64,000 nt of DNA from an uncultured Ruminococcus sp. (GTDB lineage Bacteria; Bacillota; Clostridia; Oscillospirales; CAG-272): assembly GCA_902778145.1 (NCBI GenBank), contig CACYWW010000024.1, positions 1 through 64,000 of the forward strand, read 5' to 3'. Positions 58,960 through 64,000 of the stretch are shown here, piece after piece. Position 1 is the first letter of the stretch, and the number at the start of each line of letters is the position of its first letter. Made by a program: the position numbers and the translations under genes. A model generated the notes under the pieces. That model had not been told where the DNA came from. It ran no database searches and saw only the letters and a list, made by a program, of their open reading frames with translations.

Positions 58960-61704
58960 ATGGGACTCATCACAAAGATTTTCGGCACCTACAGCGAAAG
59001 ACAGGTAAAAAAGATAATTCCGATCGTGGACCGCATCGAGGCGCTCGCCGACGAATACAAGGCGAAGACCGACGAGCAGCTGCGTGAGATGACAAACGTC
59101 CTCAAGGCGCGTCTCGCAAAAGGCGAGACGACGGACGACATACTGCCCGAGGCGTTCGCGACGGTACGCGAGGCGGCTGACCGCGTGCTCGGCAAGCGCC
59201 CGTTCCGCGTCCAGCTCATAGGCGGCATCATCCTTCACCAGGGGCGTATAGCCGAGATGAAGACGGGCGAGGGCAAGACGCTCGCCGCAACGCTTCCCGC
59301 GTATCTGAACGCGCTGACGGGAAAGGGCGTGCACATAGTCACGGTAAACGACTATCTCGCCACGCGTGACAGCGAGGAAATGGGCAGGATCTACAACTTT
59401 CTCGGGCTTTCCTGCGGTCTTATCGTTTCAAACGAGCGTGACAATAATGTAAAGCGTCAGGCGTACGCCGCCGACATAACATACGGCACGAACAACGAAT
59501 TCGGCTTCGACTATCTGCGCGACAACATGGTGACATACAAGGACCGCATGGTCCAGCGCGGACACGCGTACGCTATAGTGGACGAGGTAGACTCGATACT
59601 GATAGACGAGGCGAGGACGCCGCTAATCATATCCGGCCCCGGCGAGAAGCCGACCGAGCTTTACGACCGCGCGGAGGCTTTCGTCAAGGGTCTGCGCATG
59701 TACAAAATGAAGGAGATAGACTCGAAGGAGGATATGGACTCCTCATCGATCTCCGACGAATACGACTACATCGTCGACGAGAAGGCGAAAACGTCCGTCC
59801 TGACGAAGCGCGGCATAGAACGCGCCGAGAAATATTTCAATCTTGAGAATTACGGCGACCCGGCGAACGCCGAGATAGCTCATCATATAAACCAGGCGAT
59901 CAGAGCTCACGGAAACTATCATATAGACGACGACTACGTCGTAAAGGACGGAGAGGTCATAATCGTCGACTCGTTCACCGGACGTCTGATGTTCGGACGC
60001 CGTTACAACGAAGGCCTTCACCAGGCGATAGAGGCGAAAGAGGGCGTGCAGATCGAAAAGGAATCGAAGACACTCGCCACGATCACGTTTCAGAACTACT
60101 TCCGCCTTTACGGCAAGCTCGCCGGTATGACCGGTACGGCGCTCACCGAGGACGAGGAATTCCGTGAGATCTACAACCTTGACGTCGTCGAGATACCGAC
60201 GAACAAGCCGATGATCAGGATCGACCGCGACGACGTCGTCTTCAAGAACATTTCATCAAAGCTCAACGCGATAATCGAGCAGATCAAGGAATGCCACGAA
60301 AAGGGCCAGCCGGTGCTCGTCGGCACGATAACGATAGACAAATCCGAGATGCTTTCGAAGCTCCTGAAGCGCGAGGGGATCGACCACGTCGTACTGAACG
60401 CCAAGTATCACGAGAAGGAAGCGGAGATCATAGCTCAGGCGGGCTGCCCCGGCGCCGTCACGATATCCACGAACATGGCGGGCCGCGGTACCGACATCAT
60501 GCTCGGCGGCAACCCCGAATGGCTCGCAAAAGCCGAAATGAGAAAAATGGGCTATGAGGAGATAGTCATAGCTCAGGCGACCGGTACATCTCAGTCCGCG
60601 GACGAGGAGGTCCTCAAAGCCCGCGAGGTGTTCCACGAGCTTTACAAAAAGCACCGTGAGGAGATAATACCGGCGTACGAAAAGGTCAAGGCGGCGGGCG
60701 GTCTGTTCATACTCGGCACGGAGCGCCATGAGTCGAGACGTATAGACAACCAGCTCCGCGGACGTGCCGGCCGTCAGGGCGACCCCGGCGAATCGAGATT
60801 CTACATCTCCTTCGAGGACGATCTGATGCGTCTGTTCGGATCCGAGGACAGAATGAAGCACGCCGTTGCGCTCACGCCGGACGGCGTTCCGATACAGGCA
60901 AAAATACTGACAAACGTCATAGAGAACGCGCAGAAGCGTCTTGAAAGCATCAACTTCGAACGCCGTAAGAACGTCCTTATGTTCGATGACGTCATGAATC
61001 AGCAGAGAAAGCAGATCTACGAGCAGAGGAACGAGATCCTGAACGACGGCGATATGCGCGAAAAGATCATGGATATGATCGAGCAGACCGTGGAGGACGC
61101 CGCCGCACGCTGCACCGCCTCCGACGACAAGTCCGAATGGGGCTTCGACGAGCTTCACAGCAAGTACCGCGGCATAATCCTGACGGACAGCGATTTCAGA
61201 TTCACTCCCGAGGAGCTCCAGTCCGTCACGCGTGAGGAGATAGCCGACGAAATGAAGAAGCGCGCCCTCGCCCGTTACGCCGAGCAGGAGGCGATATTCG
61301 GCGATCAGATGCGCGAGATAGAGCGCGTGATACTGCTCACGACGCTCGACTCGCTGTGGATGGATCACATAGACGCGATGGACGATGTGCGCGACGGTAT
61401 AGGGCTGCAGTCGTATGCTCAGAGGAACCCCGTCACCGAGTTCAAGATAGCCGCGTCGGACGCGTTCGAGAACATGATAGAGGACATACGTGAAAACACC
61501 GTGCGCCGTATACTCTCCGTCCGTCCGAGGATGCAGATCAAACGCACCGAAGAGCGCGAGATGACGGCGGGTGCGCCCGACAAGACCGTAAAGAAAAAAC
61601 CGATCGTCAAGAAGACGAAGGTCGGACCGAACGATCCGTGTCCCTGCGGATCCGGTCTGAAATACAAGAAATGCTGCGGCAAACCGGGCTCCGGAAACAA
61701 CTGA
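58960..61704 (+). CDS. secA: Preprotein translocase ATPase SecA
   Basis: A 914-residue motor of the general secretion pathway, driving preproteins through SecYEG. It begins MGLITKIFGTYSERQVKK. Walker A is MKTGEGKT (about 101-108), DEVDSILIDEARTP lies at about 207, and STNMAGRGTDIMLGG, GTERHESRRIDNQLRGRAGR and the helical wing domain follow. The C-terminus carries the zinc motif DPCPCGSGLKYKKCC, which binds SecB-like chaperones or ribosomes. CGGAGAAG precedes the ATG. Length and domain order are standard. Confidence 0.98.
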   Translation: MGLITKIFGTYSERQVKKIIPIVDRIEALADEYKAKTDEQLREMTNVLKARLAKGETTDDILPEAFATVREAADRVLGKRPFRVQLIGGIILHQGRIAEMKTGEGKTLAATLPAYLNALTGKGVHIVTVNDYLATRDSEEMGRIYNFLGLSCGLIVSNERDNNVKRQAYAADITYGTNNEFGFDYLRDNMVTYKDRMVQRGHAYAIVDEVDSILIDEARTPLIISGPGEKPTELYDRAEAFVKGLRMYKMKEIDSKEDMDSSSISDEYDYIVDEKAKTSVLTKRGIERAEKYFNLENYGDPANAEIAHHINQAIRAHGNYHIDDDYVVKDGEVIIVDSFTGRLMFGRRYNEGLHQAIEAKEGVQIEKESKTLATITFQNYFRLYGKLAGMTGTALTEDEEFREIYNLDVVEIPTNKPMIRIDRDDVVFKNISSKLNAIIEQIKECHEKGQPVLVGTITIDKSEMLSKLLKREGIDHVVLNAKYHEKEAEIIAQAGCPGAVTISTNMAGRGTDIMLGGNPEWLAKAEMRKMGYEEIVIAQATGTSQSADEEVLKAREVFHELYKKHREEIIPAYEKVKAAGGLFILGTERHESRRIDNQLRGRAGRQGDPGESRFYISFEDDLMRLFGSEDRMKHAVALTPDGVPIQAKILTNVIENAQKRLESINFERRKNVLMFDDVMNQQRKQIYEQRNEILNDGDMREKIMDMIEQTVEDAAARCTASDDKSEWGFDELHSKYRGIILTDSDFRFTPEELQSVTREEIADEMKKRALARYAEQEAIFGDQMREIERVILLTTLDSLWMDHIDAMDDVRDGIGLQSYAQRNPVTEFKIAASDAFENMIEDIRENTVRRILSVRPRMQIKRTEEREMTAGAPDKTVKKKPIVKKTKVGPNDPCPCGSGLKYKKCCGKPGSGNN

Positions 61705-61705
61705 T

Positions 61706-62332
61706 ATGGGATTCGGCATAATATTCATAGGATATATTTTCACGGTATTCGACATGGGCTTCATTGTAAATGAAGCCCTTCTCGTGCTTGTATGCAAGAT
61801 ACTCTGCCTCATAGGATACGTTGTGATGACGTGGGGCGTGCGCAAATACTCACGCTATTCAAAATACGCCGTTTATTCCCTGTTTGCCTCCGCCGCACTC
61901 ACGGTGCTTATGCTCGGCGAGGCGGTGATACAGGCGCTGTGGTTCTCGAAGATCATGAGTCAGTCTGTCATGACCGGGATAAGAACATATCTTTTCACCG
62001 TTATCGCCGTGGCGTACGCCGCCTGTCACGTGACTCTCATGTTCGCTATATACGATACCGGCAGGGAGACGGAGTGTGAGAAGGTCAAAAAAGCCGGTAT
62101 AAGATCGGTCGCGGCTACGGCGGCGTTCTGCATCGTCAACATCGCGGATTCACTGCCTCTTTCGCTCGGCGGCGCGTTTTCAGTGATAAGATACGCGCTT
62201 TTCGTCATACTCACGCTTATAAACGCGCATACCGTATACACGGCGTACAGATATATTTGTCTTGACACGGAGCTCGAAGCCGAGCGTGCCGAGGCGCTGA
62301 AGGAAAGGACATTCGGCAAAGGAAATAAATAA
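61706..62332 (+). CDS. Polytopic membrane protein of unknown function
   Basis: A 208-residue protein with about six membrane helices and a charged C-terminus ([20 protein letters not shown] in part). No family recognised. The ATG follows the secA stop by one base and the stop shares one base with the truB ATG, so it is co-transcribed with both. Confidence 0.6.
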   Translation: MGFGIIFIGYIFTVFDMGFIVNEALLVLVCKILCLIGYVVMTWGVRKYSRYSKYAVYSLFASAALTVLMLGEAVIQALWFSKIMSQSVMTGIRTYLFTVIAVAYAACHVTLMFAIYDTGRETECEKVKKAGIRSVAATAAFCIVNIADSLPLSLGGAFSVIRYALFVILTLINAHTVYTAYRYICLDTELEAERAEALKERTFGKGNK

Positions 62333-63228
62333 TGGAACCGGACGGCATACTTCTGATAGACAAGCCGCAGGGGATAACGTCGCACGACGCGGTCTTCCGC
62401 CTGCGGCGCCTTTTGCGTACAAAAAAGACCGGACACACGGGCACGCTCGACCCGGATGCGACCGGTCTTCTCGTCGTACTCGCCGGACGCGCGGCGAAAG
62501 CCGCGGAATACATAACCGCAAACGATAAAACATATGAGGCGACACTGAAGCTCGGGCTTGCGACGGATACTCAGGACATTACCGGCACCATGATCAGCCG
62601 TTCGGACGATCTGCCGGAGCCGGAAGAGGTGATCGTCGCCGCCAAGTCGTTCACGGGCGTATATTCTCAGATACCGCCGATGTATTCCGCACTCAAGCGC
62701 GACGGAAGAAAGCTCGTTGATCTCGCTCGGCGCGGGATCGAGATCGAGCGCGAGGCGCGTGAGGTGAATATAAGCGAGCTCGACGCGGCTCCGCTCGGCG
62801 ACGGACTTTATTCTCTGAAGGTCAGCTGCTCCGGCGGCACATATATCCGCACGCTCTGCGACGATATCGGAAAAAAGCTCGGCTGCGGCGGATGTATGGC
62901 GTCGCTCCGTCGCCTCCGCTCCGGCGGATACGACGTAAAGGACGCGATACCTTTGAAGGATTGCGAGTCTCTTTCATATGAACAGCTTTGCGGAAGGCTG
63001 ATCCCGACGGAAACGCTTTTCGCCGATTTGCCCGTGCTCACGCTCGGCGGCTTCTTCCTGAAGCTTTGCAAAAGCGGATGCGAGATATACGAGAAAAAGA
63101 TCGGCGTATCGTACGCGCCGGGCACAAGGCTGCGCTTATACGATGAAGACGGATTCTTCGCTTTAGGCGAAGTCCGTGAATACGAGGAAGGCGCGGCGGT
63201 AAAAAGCATCAAGGTATTCAGATTATGA
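62332..63228 (+). CDS. truB: tRNA pseudouridine(55) synthase
   Basis: A 298-residue enzyme forming the universal pseudouridine 55 in tRNA. It starts [19 protein letters not shown], has the catalytic motif [14 protein letters not shown] (Asp40), [20 protein letters not shown] (in part) and [17 protein letters not shown], with a C-terminal domain. Size is normal. It is coupled to the upstream membrane protein gene and overlaps the mfd ATG by four bases. Confidence 0.96.
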   Translation: MEPDGILLIDKPQGITSHDAVFRLRRLLRTKKTGHTGTLDPDATGLLVVLAGRAAKAAEYITANDKTYEATLKLGLATDTQDITGTMISRSDDLPEPEEVIVAAKSFTGVYSQIPPMYSALKRDGRKLVDLARRGIEIEREAREVNISELDAAPLGDGLYSLKVSCSGGTYIRTLCDDIGKKLGCGGCMASLRRLRSGGYDVKDAIPLKDCESLSYEQLCGRLIPTETLFADLPVLTLGGFFLKLCKSGCEIYEKKIGVSYAPGTRLRLYDEDGFFALGEVREYEEGAAVKSIKVFRL

Positions 63229-64000
63229 ACGTTATAAAAGAGCTCTTCCGCGGCATCGGCGAGTATCAGGCGCTTTTGCAAAGCCGCAGGGAGATGATAA
63301 AATATGAAAAAGCGCGGCCGCTGCTCGCGACCGGTCTTTCAGACGGCGGCAGATACGCGCTTTACGCCTGCCTCTGCGAGGATACGGCGGATGACTGCGG
63401 AAAGCCGGCGCTTATCATCTGCGGAGATGAAAAAGAGGCGCTGAAAATAAACACCGCTCTCACCGAGCTCGGACTGTCATGCCTTTCGTATCCGGAACGT
63501 GATTTTTCCCTCCGCAACGTATCATGCTCGCACGAATACGAGCAGGAACGAATAGGCGTCCTGACCGCGGCGCTCGACGGCGCGGCAGACTGCGTGATAG
63601 CGACGCCGTCCGCCGTCCTCCAGTACACGATGCCTCCGGAATATCTTTCGGCGCACAGACGGACGTATTCTCAGGATGACACGCTCGACATCGCGGAATT
63701 CTCGGCGTATCTCACCGACTGCGGCTACAATCGCGTCACTGCGGTGGACGGCGCCGGTCAGTTCGCGGTGCGCGGCGGGATAATAGACGTTTTTCCGCCC
63801 GGGGTTCCGGATCCGTTCCGTATGGAGCTTTTCGGGGATATGATAGACAGTCTCGGATCGTTCGACATCATCTCACAGCGCAGGACAGAGAACGTCCCGT
63901 CCTTCACCGTGTGTCCCGTGCGCGAGACGCTCGTCGATCCGAACAGCCGTGACGTGATCGCCGCGGCGATCCGTTCACAGATGAAAAAAACGGCGCGTGA
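63225..64000 (+). CDS. mfd: Transcription-repair coupling factor Mfd, N-terminal part
   Basis: The visible 258 residues are the N-terminal UvrB-like domains of Mfd, which removes stalled RNA polymerase and recruits UvrA. The start reads [38 protein letters not shown] and VDGAGQFAVRGGIIDVFPPG with FRMELFGDMIDS are typical. The gene runs off the right edge, with about three-quarters of the protein missing. Its ATG overlaps the truB stop (ATGA). Confidence 0.9.
   Translation, partial: MNVIKELFRGIGEYQALLQSRREMIKYEKARPLLATGLSDGGRYALYACLCEDTADDCGKPALIICGDEKEALKINTALTELGLSCLSYPERDFSLRNVSCSHEYEQERIGVLTAALDGAADCVIATPSAVLQYTMPPEYLSAHRRTYSQDDTLDIAEFSAYLTDCGYNRVTAVDGAGQFAVRGGIIDVFPPGVPDPFRMELFGDMIDSLGSFDIISQRRTENVPSFTVCPVRETLVDPNSRDVIAAAIRSQMKKTAR

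Noticed and set aside
60256..61845. A 529-codon open frame antisense to secA
   Set aside because: secA is conserved over its whole length, and the antisense frame has no ribosome binding site and an implausible composition; it is a by-product of codon bias in this GC-rich genome.

Overview
The window is most consistent with an anaerobic, Gram-positive gut-type member of the Clostridia, probably an uncultured lineage. The evidence is a rubredoxin-fused flavodiiron protein beside thioredoxin, a Spo0J/Noc-like ParB, a SecA with a C-terminal zinc motif, a CpsC/CpsD pair, several ECF sigma factors with membrane-anchored partners, and many clostridial families of unknown function. The DNA is moderately GC-rich, with lower-GC patches at about 28980-30700 and 35340-38300. 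I saw no rRNA, tRNA or CRISPR array. Strong housekeeping promoters (TTGACA-like, 17 bp, TATAAT-like) occur repeatedly and settle several start codons.

Layout. 1-5.3 kb: a DUF4830 protein, a GH1 glycosidase, an ABC-F ATPase with a small membrane protein, and YitT. 5.4-14.2 kb: a 2248-residue cyclic beta-1,2-glucan synthase-like enzyme (GT84 + GH144-like + GH94) followed by a GH36 alpha-galactosidase-like enzyme that has its own promoter inside the end of the first gene. 14.2-15.1 kb: ParB. 15.2-20.9 kb: two paralogous membrane-anchored proteins, a truncated sigma-factor-like protein and YdcF. 21.3-26.4 kb: an ECF sigma factor with a large surface partner, then small membrane proteins. 26.5-28.9 kb: a GH78-like rhamnosidase. 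29-32.2 kb: a second ECF sigma / DUF4367 pair, whose promoter motif recurs upstream of a damaged lectin/caspase-like gene and a lipoprotein. 32.3-38.3 kb: small membrane proteins, RarA with a coupled REP-associated transposase, and a MerR regulator operon. 38.4-38.9 kb: RNase P RNA. 39-42.1 kb: a VWA protein, a Gfo/Idh/MocA oxidoreductase and L-rhamnose isomerase. 42.2-45.4 kb: a lipoprotein, an orphan small transcription unit, and a radical SAM / Cys-rich membrane protein pair. 45.5-52.3 kb: a tightly packed minus-strand operon (ArsP-type transporter, DUF5685, DnaJ, membrane protein, RecG, macro-domain protein, DEDDh exonuclease). 52.8-54.9 kb: thioredoxin and the flavodiiron protein. 55.1-58 kb: CpsC, BY-kinase and an MFS transporter. 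58.3-64 kb: TrmL, SecA, a membrane protein, TruB and the start of Mfd.

Taken together, the carbohydrate genes (GH1, GH36, GH78, RhaA, oxidoreductase) suggest use of plant or mucin glycans, including rhamnose. The glucan synthase points to production or turnover of beta-1,2-glucan. The most unusual items are the orphan transcription unit with twin palindromes at 43.9-44.1 kb, the radical SAM / Cys-rich membrane protein pair, the REP sequences translated inside the transposase, the tandem hairpins inserted in rnpB, and an ECF promoter motif shared by two sites.
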